From: an uncultured Acidobacteriia bacterium
GTDB taxonomy: Bacteria; Acidobacteriota; Terriglobia; Bryobacterales; Bryobacteraceae
Direction: 5' to 3'
Assembly: GCA_903875575.1 (NCBI GenBank)
Contig: CAIQWJ010000072.1
Location: forward strand, 38,300 to 102,299
Length of the DNA stretch: 64,000 bases
The position numbers and the translations under genes are program-made. This document shows, piece by piece, positions 10,701 through 19,839 of this stretch. Under the pieces are notes generated by a model, which saw only the letters and a program-made list of their open reading frames with translations, did not search any database and was not told the origin of the DNA. Within the stretch, counting starts at the first letter, position 1. Each line of letters begins with the position of its first letter.

Positions 10701-10983
10701 GCAGCAACAAATGATCCTGCGTCGCGGCAGCAAAGTAGACCAGACCGAAGCACGTCGCACCCGCCTGAAGCAGGAATACCTAAGACTGGTGGTATGGACC
10801 AAAGGTTTTCTGGCTGCCCGCCCCGATACCCGCCTGATGTGCGTTGACAGGGCTGCTGTGCTTAAGAATCCCGGCCTTGCCGCAGCAGCCATCAACCAGT
10901 TCCTCGGTGGAAATCTGGATCCGACCCGGATGGCCGCCGAAATAAAGCCGGAGCTAAATCGCCAACGAGGAGCCGTCTCGTAA
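7786..10983 (+). CDS. Alkaline phosphatase superfamily (type I phosphodiesterase) - TPR - sulfotransferase fusion protein
   Basis: Phosphodiesterase motifs KLLVVGWDAADWKVIRPLL, PTFSPMLWTSIATGKRP, VILLSDHGF; TPR-like middle (ALECLDRIPAKDLIRTALFTDRAELLMRLNRWTDAEIALNSAL); C-term PAPS-sulfotransferase P-loop-like IVTGLPRSGTSMLMQML. ATG 7726 would place the hairpin in the coding sequence, so ATG 7786 or 7792 is preferred. Confidence 0.85.
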   Translation: MPMDPVLSNPHLFTEALASSHASSATASALNICSHTRELRGDSLPSWLLPDQDELEELSKEQAATQAPEDDQNPALPESSTILELRPGTLRLDTLVAGAAAPETPGRQGARKLLVVGWDAADWKVIRPLLNAGELPNLRRLIDNGATAPIATLQPTFSPMLWTSIATGKRPFQHGIHGFTEPRPDGSGIQRVSNLSRTAKAFWNILSQNDLRSIVVGWWPSYPAEPIQGAMVSDHFQRATPDFKLVPGMVHPPQYGQPLAALRLNPADLPEDILKFFVPQVREIDQQRDRRLYSAARVICECANIQTAATWLMDREPWDVCAVYFDAIDHFSHGFMRYRAPRQDWIPEQDFLLYKDVVEAGYRLHDRMLGTLLDKAGPEAGVILLSDHGFYSDHLRPGFVPQTHAGPTTEHRNNGVFLISGPAIKPGAELSGVSLLDVAPTILTLLGLPVGEDMDGRPVTTAFTTLPVIERIPSWEKVNGDAGLHPPHMRLDVVAAAESLDQLVALGYVEEPDADHDKAVKRTVAELRTNLAESLQDAGRHQEAIAILRELRDSDSTEENADDQRIALRLFVSASALGLREEMKAIAIDWTGRRRAVYTAALARANELRNLARQRASVPDRDKTHPLRDTSERAEPHDLASQRAAAPDHDQTHPLLDASERAELRQLRRSCRYDPALRDFFQAQVFRARRQWADALECLDRIPAKDLIRTALFTDRAELLMRLNRWTDAEIALNSALTNDPDDARVHFGLARLALHRRDYNAAAKSALNGIALLEQDPVGHYLSGIALCGLGQFPDAASAFTRALSVNPNFPAARRWRSRLYARHLSLPLPPGTALAPPALTPASRQSGPAPRPVAFAASARNLPPITTEVVIVTGLPRSGTSMLMQMLVAGGLTPLTDGLREADEDNPRGYFEFEPVKQMAQSSTGLAPAWLEQAKGRVVKIVAPMIAYLPEGVPCRVVMIERDLDEILASQQQMILRRGSKVDQTEARRTRLKQEYLRLVVWTKGFLAARPDTRLMCVDRAAVLKNPGLAAAAINQFLGGNLDPTRMAAEIKPELNRQRGAVS
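9604..9786 (+). repeat. 84-bp (28-aa) in-frame tandem duplication plus partial third unit inside the fusion gene
   Basis: ELRNLARQRASVPDRDKTHPLRDTSERA / EPHDLASQRAAAPDHDQTHPLLDASERA / ELRQL. Confidence 0.85.
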
Positions 10984-11000
10984 AACTTACATAAGGTTTA

Positions 11001-11786
11001 TTGACGGGAGAATCACTAAATGTTATATTCAGTACCAGATATATGGTGGGAAATGGTACAGTTGAAACATCTGGGCAGCCTGCGGTAACACCTTATTTGA
11101 CAGCCTCCGCCCCTGTTAACCGCTCATTCTCGACTCTTGAGGATCCTCTCGCCTACCTGCCATGTTCTACAATTGTAGAGTATTCCAAAGGCCAATTGAT
11201 CTATGGCCGCACTCAGGCGTCCAATAGCATTTATCTGGTTATCGACGGCAAAGTGAAGGTCTGCCGCACTGCTGATGATGGTCGTCAGGTGGTTGTCGAC
11301 ATCTATCAGCCCGATGAGTTCTTCGGCGAATCAGGGTTCCTCGGCGAGCAACACCGCGCCGAAGAAGCGATGGCCCTGGATTCAACCAAGGTCATGACTT
11401 GGACCACCGCCGAGATTGAAGACCTGATGATCCGCCGGCCGCGCCTTGGGATCGCGCTGGTCCAGCTCCTGGCCCTGCGATCCATCGACTTTGGCGCTCG
11501 AATTGAAAGTTTTTCGATCGATAATATCGGCCGAAGACTGGTCCGCGCCCTGCTCCGATTCTCGGAAAAACTAGGCCACCAGTCAGCGACTGGTTCCACG
11601 GACATGATGCCATTCACCCATGAGTTGCTGTCCCAGTACGTCGGCACGTCGCGGGAAATTGTCACCCACTACATGAACCAATTGCGGCGGCAGGGCTATC
11701 TGCAGTATTCGCGCAAGGGCATTGCCATCAACCGCGAGTTACTGAAGGATTGGCTCAAACGCGACGTGTCGCAGGCCGAAGACTAG
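11001..11786 (+). CDS. Crp/Fnr family transcriptional regulator
   Basis: cNMP-binding-like domain (LIYGRTQASNSIYLVIDGKVKVCRT, DEFFGESGFLG) and HTH (THELLSQYVGTSREIVTHYMNQLRRQGYL). Start uncertain (TTG 11001 or ATG 11043). Confidence 0.9.
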   Translation: MTGESLNVIFSTRYMVGNGTVETSGQPAVTPYLTASAPVNRSFSTLEDPLAYLPCSTIVEYSKGQLIYGRTQASNSIYLVIDGKVKVCRTADDGRQVVVDIYQPDEFFGESGFLGEQHRAEEAMALDSTKVMTWTTAEIEDLMIRRPRLGIALVQLLALRSIDFGARIESFSIDNIGRRLVRALLRFSEKLGHQSATGSTDMMPFTHELLSQYVGTSREIVTHYMNQLRRQGYLQYSRKGIAINRELLKDWLKRDVSQAED

Positions 11787-12508
11787 GCCGTCGGAGCGGG
11801 TCGCATCAGCACAACAGTGACGTTGTCCGGGCTGCCTGCATCGTGCGCCGCAGTCATCAGGCACTGGCCCTTCTGTTCGAGCGACAGCGCAGTATCCTGG
11901 AGAATCCGTTTGATCTCCGGTTCCGCCACCACGCCGTGCAGACCGTCGGTGGTGAGTAGCAGGATGTCCGCGGGCTCCAGTTCGACGGCGTAGTAAAGAA
12001 TCCTGACCGCAGACCCGACGCCAACCGCCATAGTCAGAACGTGGCGCATCGGATGCGTGCGCAGACTGGCCTCATCAAGGCCCAGCCCGCGACCTACTTC
12101 CTGTACCCACGTCTGGTCTTTCGTGATCGCCCGCAGTTCGCCGCCATGCAGCACATAAGCACGGCTGTCGCCCACGCTGGCAATAGCGATATCGTTCTCT
12201 CTGGTCTCCAGAGCGGCCACGATGGTGGTGCCCATGCCTTCGAGATTCGGATCGAGAGACGCCTCGGACAAAACCTTGTCGTTCGCCTCTTCAACGGCAC
12301 CGAGCAGCGCTGCCGCATCGCGGTGGGCCGAACGTGCCAGCGCGTTGACTACGGTTTCGACCGCGAGCGTGGATGCGCGCGCCCCACCGCGGGCTCCGCC
12401 CATGCCATCGGCGAGCATGTAAAGGCCAAGTTCCTGAACAATGCGGAACGAGTCCTGATTGGATGGCCGGACGCGACCTGGGTCCGTTAACGCGCAGACT
12501 TCAAGCAT
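11783..12508 (-). CDS. PP2C-family serine/threonine protein phosphatase
   Basis: LTDPGRVRPSNQDSF, LADGMGGARGG, IASVGDSRAYVLHGGELRAITKDQTWVQE, LLLTTDGLHGVV, SPDNVTVVLM. Confidence 0.94.
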   Translation of the reverse strand: MLEVCALTDPGRVRPSNQDSFRIVQELGLYMLADGMGGARGGARASTLAVETVVNALARSAHRDAAALLGAVEEANDKVLSEASLDPNLEGMGTTIVAALETRENDIAIASVGDSRAYVLHGGELRAITKDQTWVQEVGRGLGLDEASLRTHPMRHVLTMAVGVGSAVRILYYAVELEPADILLLTTDGLHGVVAEPEIKRILQDTALSLEQKGQCLMTAAHDAGSPDNVTVVLMRPAPTA

Positions 12509-12574
12509 AGTAGCAATTCCTAACTATAGCGCGGACCCGGCGCGCATTCCGGCACATGTAACCCACGTGGTTTC

Positions 12575-15310
12575 TCACTTCTGAGCCTTGCCGGCACTGA
12601 GCAGATTCGCAAAAATACGGAACGCGCCGGGCACCCCGGCGGGCAGTTCGCGGAACCAGGAGAACGAGGTGTAAACGTAGGCTCCCTTGCCATATCTGGT
12701 GAAGAGAAGGGAGCCCTTCAGGTCCTTATCGCCGGTGTCATGCGTTTCAAAAGGCGTCTGATATTTAGCATCCCAGGTATCGGCGAAATAGATGCCGCGC
12801 TCCTGAATCCAGCCATCAAAATCCGACGCCGCGATCAGGTTGGGCGAGCGCACGATGGACGAAGTGGGTTCCAATATCTTGACGGGGGCGTCCTCTTCCG
12901 TTACCCGTTGCGAATTGCCCTGCGAGAGAACGAACGGGTAGGGTCCCATATGATCGAAGGCTTCGGTGACGGACGGGCTGATACGCCGGTCGTCCAGCCG
13001 GTTGTACTGCACAACGAGGGTACCGCCGTTGTTCACGTAATCGAGGAGTCTATTCTGCGCGGCCCGCAGGTCCGCGCGAACGGCATAGGCGCGAAGCCCG
13101 GTCACGATGGCGTCATACACGCTCAGATTGCCAGTGCTGAGAATCTTCTCGTCGAGAAGATCCACCTGGCAGCCCATTTGGCGGATCGCTTCCGGCATCT
13201 TGTCGTCCGAACCCATGACATAACCAACCCGCTTCGCCAGAACCTTTAGTTGTGCGGCCGCGATTTTGCCTCCCGAGGCTTCGAAGATCGTCTGCGCCGG
13301 AATGTGGCCGTAGTCAATCACGTTGACAGCGGCGGTCACTTCCGGGCCGCCCTGGACCTTCGCGACCACTTTGAAATCGCCGGAGCCGGGGTTGGCGGGT
13401 GGCGTGAGACGGAACTTCACTTCCTGTTGCGCGCTGGAGTCTTTGAGATCGAAAGGTGCCTTCGCCGGCTCCACTTTCCATCCGGCCGGGGCCTCAAAGC
13501 TCAGTTCGCCGGACTGATTTGCCACCATCGCGCGCACCAGTACGCTGACTTCGCGGACGGTCCCAATGGCAATGACGAAGTTCTTGGACGGCATCACGAC
13601 ACTGACAGGCGGCTCGACTACGACTGGCCTCACAAATTCGTCACGGGAGGGATCGGCATAGCGATAATGCAGGGGCTGGGTGATGGAGAAAGGTCGCCCA
13701 TCCACGTTGAAGTCAAAAGTAACGGTGACTTCGGGAACAGTATCGGCGCGACCGATCAGAGCCTGGTCCTTAATCTCATAGGTATCGCCGGCATGCGGAT
13801 CGCGCAACCAGAAAGGCTGGGAATATGGCTGGTCCTTCGGGACGGCCACCTTCAGATTCACGGTCTCTTCCTGGTTGTAGGGGAGATCGCGATTCTTCAC
13901 GTCGGCGGTTGCATCACCCCAGCCGTTGACATGGGCCGAAACGAGGCTCAACGGGAGTTTCGAGCGATTGATGGCGGTTAAGCGGATGTCAGCGGTAGAA
14001 CCTGGCACATAGGCGAACGCCCCGGCCTGGGCTTCAGCCTTCACGCCGGCACAAAGGGCGATCGTGCGGTCGATCTCTTCCAACTTCCATTGGGCCCATT
14101 GTTGACCCGCCTTCGCCATTTCCGCAACCAGCGAGCGGGCTTCCAGGAGGGCCGAAACCGTCTTTTCCGGATGCGTGTCGTCAAAGGTACGTTGCGCGCG
14201 ATCGAGCAGTTCCGCCACTTTGGCACCGCCCGTGAGACGGTTCCACGTTGTGTCGATGCCTTCCATCATTTCGTCTTTGGCTGGAGCGCCACCGACCACT
14301 GTCATGGCGTTGTTTTGAGCGCCATAGGACACAGTGGAGACCATGGCCTGGCTCTTGTGCTGGCTGCGGCTTAAGACAGAGATTTCGCGATAGGAACGTC
14401 CGAGTACCGGGTCAAAATCGCCGACCGGGAGATTGATGGCACCCTCCACCGGACCGCCAGCACCACGACCGCCGCCGCCACCACGACCACCGGCACCCGA
14501 TCCACCTCTGCCACCGCCCGGAGCACCGGCACCCGGGACTGCGCCACCACGTCCTGCCTGGGGACCACCTGCACCACGCCCGACACCGCCAGACGCACCA
14601 CCCGGTCCACCCGGGCCAGCGCCGCCGGGGGGCGTGAACCGGGCCTGCATGACACGCTTCGCCTGCCAGGGTTTGACCCACTTCAATTGTTCCGGGAATT
14701 TGGTGGGATCGGCTGCGGCGTCAAACGCTTCCCTGCCGAGAATGGCGGAAACCTGGTGCTGGCCGTGACCATCGGCCGGAGTGCCGCTGAAGCAAAGTAC
14801 GATCACATCGGGCTGCTGTTGGCGGACCACCCAGACGATATCCGAAAGAATCCGATCATGGCCCCACTTCTGCAATGTTTCGGAGGCAGTCTTGGTAAAG
14901 CCAAAGTCGATGGCGCGGGTAAAGTACTGGTTGGCACCGTCGAGTTTCCGCGCGGCCAGAAGTTCCTGGGTTCGAAGCGCGCCGAGATACTCGCTTTGTT
15001 CGTTGCCGAGAAGATTCTGTCCGCCTTCGCCGCGGGTCAGGGAAAGGTAGCCGGTACGGAACTTGCGACCGCGGGCCAGATAGGTAATGACAGCGGTATT
15101 TTCGTCATCCGGGTGCGCACCAATCATGAGCACGCTGCCGAGCACATTGAGTTTATCGAGCGCCTGACGAATGGCTGGAGCGCCGGTTAATTCCTGATCC
15201 GCGCCGTGGATCGAGCGAATTCCGATGAGCAGAGCGATAACGGCGATGAACGAAACGGCGGTTTTCCCCATGACGTTCATGTTAATACGGATCGTTTTGC
15301 GAAAATGCAA
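12575..15310 (-). CDS. PIG-L (LmbE-like) family deacetylase, secreted, with internal Gly/Arg-rich segment
   Basis: SVLMIGAHPDDENTAVITYLARG, LTRGEGGQNLLG; low-complexity GGAGPGGPGGASGGVGRGAGG...GGGGGRGAGG. Confidence 0.9.
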   Translation of the reverse strand: MHFRKTIRINMNVMGKTAVSFIAVIALLIGIRSIHGADQELTGAPAIRQALDKLNVLGSVLMIGAHPDDENTAVITYLARGRKFRTGYLSLTRGEGGQNLLGNEQSEYLGALRTQELLAARKLDGANQYFTRAIDFGFTKTASETLQKWGHDRILSDIVWVVRQQQPDVIVLCFSGTPADGHGQHQVSAILGREAFDAAADPTKFPEQLKWVKPWQAKRVMQARFTPPGGAGPGGPGGASGGVGRGAGGPQAGRGGAVPGAGAPGGGRGGSGAGGRGGGGGRGAGGPVEGAINLPVGDFDPVLGRSYREISVLSRSQHKSQAMVSTVSYGAQNNAMTVVGGAPAKDEMMEGIDTTWNRLTGGAKVAELLDRAQRTFDDTHPEKTVSALLEARSLVAEMAKAGQQWAQWKLEEIDRTIALCAGVKAEAQAGAFAYVPGSTADIRLTAINRSKLPLSLVSAHVNGWGDATADVKNRDLPYNQEETVNLKVAVPKDQPYSQPFWLRDPHAGDTYEIKDQALIGRADTVPEVTVTFDFNVDGRPFSITQPLHYRYADPSRDEFVRPVVVEPPVSVVMPSKNFVIAIGTVREVSVLVRAMVANQSGELSFEAPAGWKVEPAKAPFDLKDSSAQQEVKFRLTPPANPGSGDFKVVAKVQGGPEVTAAVNVIDYGHIPAQTIFEASGGKIAAAQLKVLAKRVGYVMGSDDKMPEAIRQMGCQVDLLDEKILSTGNLSVYDAIVTGLRAYAVRADLRAAQNRLLDYVNNGGTLVVQYNRLDDRRISPSVTEAFDHMGPYPFVLSQGNSQRVTEEDAPVKILEPTSSIVRSPNLIAASDFDGWIQERGIYFADTWDAKYQTPFETHDTGDKDLKGSLLFTRYGKGAYVYTSFSWFRELPAGVPGAFRIFANLLSAGKAQK

Positions 15311-15326
15311 CGGCGCGGGAAAGCGC

Positions 15327-15980
15327 TTATCGGGGCAACCAGCTGTTCACTACCGGATATGCCGCCTGCGCAAAGCCCGTCGCGGCTGTGATGGCCTGCT
15401 GGCGTGACATTCCGGGCAGAACCTGAGTCACGACGCGAACCAGCGCAGTGTCGCTGCGATGCTTGCGGATGGAATCTTCAATCAGATAGAACTTGGCAGC
15501 AAACTCGTCGGCAATGACACGCCCCTGGGACTGATACCAATACAGTACGACGCTTTCCGATTCGCCCTTGGAAACAACATATTTATTGATGTTGATGGAA
15601 CCGCCTTCAACAGGCAGGTCAATGCGTCCGGTTTCCTCACTGACGGGCTGGAAGCCGGAGCCTGGAAGGCAATTCTTCGGGGAGTGGGGGGACTGACCCG
15701 TGCGCTGACTCTTGAAATAAGCGATAAAGAGATTCGCCCCTGCGTCCGAACTCACGAAGTCGCGCGAGAGAAGGTCGTCTGCCTTCAGTACGGCCTGGGT
15801 TTCTTCGTCCACAGTATTTTCTCTCACAAGCCGCCAGCCGCCGAAGCTGGAGGGCATGCCTGCGAGGGGTGCGGGCAACGGAGTGCTCTCGCCGCGCGAG
15901 GCGGAGTAGAACAGGCCGGCCTGCACCAGAAGCAGGATCGTGACGATTTGCAGATATCGGTTATGCAGCACTGTGTTCAT
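15327..15980 (-). CDS. EpsI family protein (exosortase-associated)
   Basis: MPSSFGGWRLVRENTVDEETQAVLKADDLLSRDF..., SPKNCLPGSGFQPVSEE, VVLYWYQSQGR motifs; start chosen at MNTVLHNRY inside the longer track ORF; overlaps the exosortase gene. Confidence 0.85.
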   Translation of the reverse strand: MNTVLHNRYLQIVTILLLVQAGLFYSASRGESTPLPAPLAGMPSSFGGWRLVRENTVDEETQAVLKADDLLSRDFVSSDAGANLFIAYFKSQRTGQSPHSPKNCLPGSGFQPVSEETGRIDLPVEGGSININKYVVSKGESESVVLYWYQSQGRVIADEFAAKFYLIEDSIRKHRSDTALVRVVTQVLPGMSRQQAITAATGFAQAAYPVVNSWLPR

Positions 15981-16875
15981 GTTTCGCCTCCATGCTTTTT
16001 GCGATGCGGAGCAGGACCTGGTGGAACGCCGCCAGAATGGCAAAAGCCATCATAAAAATTACCCAACCCTGGGCTTCGTGGAATAGACCTTCGGCCAGTT
16101 CCGGCTTGAAGTTGGCGATGATGCCGGTAATGGTGACACGCCCGGCGTTGGCAGCGATCGCAATGGGGATAGTGGAGAAGAAAAGCGCCACCCGAATCCA
16201 CATGCGTTTCTCGGTGAAATACCCGTAGACCAGGGACAGGAACGTCAGCGTGAGCAGGGAACGAATGCCGCTGCAGGCTTCCACAACGTTCAGACTTTGA
16301 CTGGCCAGTTCCAGGACGTTGCCCTGCCGGATGATTGGGATCTGGAGCCCGGAGATGGAAACTTCCGCCACGCGGCTGGCAATTAACTGCAGCGGAAAGG
16401 TGATCTGGTTGTAGATCACGGCGGGAATCGGCACCATGAAGAAGAGGAGGAACAGGGGGAAGCCGAAGATCCGCAGGTACTGTTTTCCGCCCAGCAGGAG
16501 CACAATCCCGATGATGGAAAAGACGAATGACGTGCGCGCCAGGAAGAGTTCGGCGCCAAGCGTGCCCAGGTAGAGCTGGATTGCGGCCCAGGCCATGAGC
16601 GCCAGCCCCCAAAGGCTGGGGCTCGGAGGCAGATTCGCGATCTTATTGCGATTCTGCCAGGCGATATAGCCGGCAAGAACGGGGACGAAGAAACCGTGGC
16701 CCATATCTTCGTCGGTAGCCCATTGGTTGACCAGACGATAGAGGACGGGCGCGTAGCAGGCAGCCAGAAGGACTGACACCCATGCGATTGTTACCCAGGA
16801 AAAAGTGGACGGAGCGTTGACGGGTTGCTCCGGCCCGGTTTGTGCGGGCGTCATGTTCTTCCAGCTTAACATCAA
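15961..16875 (-). CDS. Exosortase (EpsH/Xrt family)
   Basis: Multi-TM; catalytic signatures VVEACSGIRSLLTL, NAGRVTITGIIAN, EGLFHEAQGWVIF. Confidence 0.93.
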   Translation of the reverse strand: MMLSWKNMTPAQTGPEQPVNAPSTFSWVTIAWVSVLLAACYAPVLYRLVNQWATDEDMGHGFFVPVLAGYIAWQNRNKIANLPPSPSLWGLALMAWAAIQLYLGTLGAELFLARTSFVFSIIGIVLLLGGKQYLRIFGFPLFLLFFMVPIPAVIYNQITFPLQLIASRVAEVSISGLQIPIIRQGNVLELASQSLNVVEACSGIRSLLTLTFLSLVYGYFTEKRMWIRVALFFSTIPIAIAANAGRVTITGIIANFKPELAEGLFHEAQGWVIFMMAFAILAAFHQVLLRIAKSMEAKHEHSAA

Positions 16876-16923
16876 TGTCTGAAATGAATTGTGGTTTAGG
16901 GTGGGGGCGGTACTGTAACCGAA

Positions 16924-17430
16924 CTATTGCTTCAGTGGCGTGCGATGGACGTTGCCGTCCTTCATGACAAAGTCAATCCTCTTCAAACCTTCAACATAAA
17001 GCAGCGGATCGCTTGGCGTTGCGACGAGATCGGCGGCCATCCCGACCCGGAGTGCACCGCGATCCTTCCCTATGCCAAGTAAAGCCGCGGCACGGGTTGT
17101 CATGGCGCGCAGGATGTCGGCAGCGCCGATGCCTGCTTCGGTGAAGCTGTCGACATACTGTATGGCGAGAATCAGTGCTGACGAGCGTGGCATTGTTCTT
17201 CCGGGCCAGCGCCAGATCTTCATCGGTGAGGGTCCAGCCATGCTCGATGGAGGCGACTCCCGCTTCGATTGCCGCGCGGGCTCCGCGTTCAGTTTGCACG
17301 TGGGCCGCCACTTTCACTCCGGCACGCGCGGCCTCATCGACGATGAAACCAATATCATCGGCGGTATAGGAATACTTGTGGCTATCGACGTAAAACAGGG
17401 CCGACGATTCATCTGACGTACATCGTAGTG
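16924..17430 (-). pseudogene. Amidohydrolase family remnant (5'-truncated, frameshifted/internally deleted near 17180)
   Basis: One frame reads SALFYVDSHKYSYTADDIGFIVDEAARAGVKVAAHVQTERGARAAIEAGVASIEHGWTLTDEDLALARKNNATLVST; another continues QYVDSFTEAGIGAADILRAMTTRAAALLGIGKDRGALRVGMAADLVATPSDPLLYVEGLKRIDFVMKDGNVHRT. Confidence 0.8.
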
Positions 17431-17448
17431 TGAGAGGACGCGGGCGGC

Positions 17449-19587
17449 TCAGAAAGCCAGGAGTTGTTCGATGGTCGCGACCAGGTCTTCGGTCTGGGGG
17501 AGGATCTTGTTTTCCAGATCCGGATGGTAGCCCACCCAGGTGTCCATGGCGGCCACACGCTTCACCGGCGCATCGAGATACGTGAACAGTTCGTCGGCAA
17601 TGCGGGCGGCGATTTCGGCACCGAAGCCGAAACTCACGGTGTCCTCGTGGGCTACGATGACGCGGCTCGTCTTTTTGACGGAGGTTGCAATGGCTTCCCA
17701 ATCGTAGGGGGCGAGCGAGCGCAGGTCGATCACTTCGACAGTTCTGCCGCCACTCTGCTTTTCGATTTCGTGGGCGGCCATTTCCGCCTTGTGAACCAGC
17801 GCGCCGTAGGTCACGATGGTGAGCGAATCGCCTGGTTTGACGATCTTCGCCTTGCCGAACGGGATCATGAAATCCGGGCCGGGATGCGCGGAACGGTTGT
17901 ACATCTCGCGGTAGAGCTTTTTGTGTTCGAGGAACAGGACCGGGTCATCACAGCGGATCGCAGTGCGCAGCAGACCGCAGGCATCCTCGGCATTTGAGGG
18001 GAAAACTACGCGCAAACCGGGGATGTGAGTGAACGTGACCTCGCCGGATTGGCTGTGATATATCGAACCGCCGCCCAGATAGCCGCCAATCGGCACACGC
18101 AGCACGAGGGGTGCCGAGAACTGGCCGTTCGAGCGCCAGCGCAGCGACGCTAACTCGTCTCGCAACTGCATCATGGCGGGCCAGATGTAATCGAAAAACT
18201 GAATTTCGGCCACGGGTTTCATGCCCGCGATCGCCATACCACTGGCCCGGCCGACGATGGAAGCTTCGGCAATGGGGGCGTTGAAACAACGTCTGCCGCC
18301 GAACTCGGTCTGGAGGCCGGCGGTCAGCTTGAAGACGCCGCCTTTACCCTTCACCTCCATGAGATGACCTTCGCGGCTGCAATCGGCCACATCCTCGCCG
18401 AAGACGACGATTTTTTCGTTCCGCCGCATCTCCTCACGCAGGGTGAGATTGATGAGATCGGCCATGATGCGGGGCTCGGCCGGAGGGTCTTCGGGTGCCA
18501 GAGCCTGCACGTCAAAAGCCGAAGTAGTGGGATCGCCCGTTTCCGAATACAGATGACGGAGGACAGTTTCTGGCGCGGGCGGCGCTGCCGCAAGGGCGCG
18601 CTGGGTGTCTTCTAAAATGCCGCGATCGATCTCGCGGGTCATGCGTTCGAGGGTGGCAGAATCGAGAATGCCTTCTTCGAGGAGGAAAGCCGGAAAGGTG
18701 CGGAGCGGATCGCGTTCGGCTTCCTCTTCGCGCTCCTGCTTCGTCTTGTAGGCGCGTTCATCGTCGCTGAGAGAGTGCGAATAGGGCCGGGTGCAGTGGG
18801 CGTGAACCAGCGCGGGTCCGCCGCCTTCGCGACAGTAGGCCGCAGCTGTTTTCATGGCGCGGTAAGACGAAATGAAGTCTGTGCCGTCCACTTCGATGGT
18901 CAGCAGGTCGGGAAAGCCCTTCAGGAGCTTCGAAATAGAGGCACCCGGCGTTTGGGCTTCCACCGGCACGGAAATGGCGAAGCCGTTGTCCTGGATGAGG
19001 AAGACCACGGGAGCCCGCAGCAGGCAGGCCTGATTGATGGATTCCCAGAATTCGCCTTCGCTGGTAGCGCCTTCGCCGGAAGAGGCGAGCACGATGGGAC
19101 TGGCTTCGGAGGCCCGATCCGCCGAGCCGAGATACTGGAGCGCTTCGGCACATCCCACGGCAGGCAGGAACTGAGTACCAGTGGCCGAGGAGGGCGAGAC
19201 GATGTGACGAGCCGCATCGGTCCAGTGGGAGGGCATCTGACGACCACCGGAAGAGGGGTCGTCTGCGGCACCCACGGCCTGAAGCAGCATGTCGTAGGGG
19301 GTCATCCCCAGAGTCAGGGACAGGGCGCGGTCGCGATAGTAGGGGAAGAACCAGTCGTAGCCGGAGCGGAGGGCCATACCGGCAGCCACCTGAATGGCTT
19401 CGTGACCGGCGCAGCTGATCTGGAAATAGATCTTGTTCTGCCGTTTGAGCAGAATTTCGCGGTCGTCAATGCGACGCGACGTGTGCATCAACCGGAACGC
19501 CCGAATGAGAGCTTCGGGATCGAGACCGGCCGCGCGCGCCGCGTTGAGCCGTTCGGACATAATGGGCGTGCTGAACGCAGCCGTCAT
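17449..19587 (-). CDS. Fused alpha/beta E1 component of a thiamine-dependent 2-oxoacid dehydrogenase
   Basis: E1-alpha half ([51 protein letters not shown]) followed in-frame by E1-beta half ([28 protein letters not shown]..., [34 protein letters not shown]). Confidence 0.93.
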   Translation of the reverse strand: MTAAFSTPIMSERLNAARAAGLDPEALIRAFRLMHTSRRIDDREILLKRQNKIYFQISCAGHEAIQVAAGMALRSGYDWFFPYYRDRALSLTLGMTPYDMLLQAVGAADDPSSGGRQMPSHWTDAARHIVSPSSATGTQFLPAVGCAEALQYLGSADRASEASPIVLASSGEGATSEGEFWESINQACLLRAPVVFLIQDNGFAISVPVEAQTPGASISKLLKGFPDLLTIEVDGTDFISSYRAMKTAAAYCREGGGPALVHAHCTRPYSHSLSDDERAYKTKQEREEEAERDPLRTFPAFLLEEGILDSATLERMTREIDRGILEDTQRALAAAPPAPETVLRHLYSETGDPTTSAFDVQALAPEDPPAEPRIMADLINLTLREEMRRNEKIVVFGEDVADCSREGHLMEVKGKGGVFKLTAGLQTEFGGRRCFNAPIAEASIVGRASGMAIAGMKPVAEIQFFDYIWPAMMQLRDELASLRWRSNGQFSAPLVLRVPIGGYLGGGSIYHSQSGEVTFTHIPGLRVVFPSNAEDACGLLRTAIRCDDPVLFLEHKKLYREMYNRSAHPGPDFMIPFGKAKIVKPGDSLTIVTYGALVHKAEMAAHEIEKQSGGRTVEVIDLRSLAPYDWEAIATSVKKTSRVIVAHEDTVSFGFGAEIAARIADELFTYLDAPVKRVAAMDTWVGYHPDLENKILPQTEDLVATIEQLLAF

Positions 19588-19839
19588 TGGTTAAACCTCC
19601 ATCAATATAGCAAAGCGCGAGGGATTCGGCGAGGGGTGGGTGGAAATGAGTTTTCCGAGTGGTAACAAGAGTATGCGGCGCGGCGACGTAAAACCAGTCT
19701 CTATTCACAGGTGCCACATCGACAGACGGAAAGGGCGGAGAGTTCATGCGAGCGCCGCGATTTGTAAAACTTTCGTAAATTCAACCGGGGGCGGGAATGG
19801 AATGGCGGAAGAAGCCATTATTCCGTTTGCAGACCTCCG

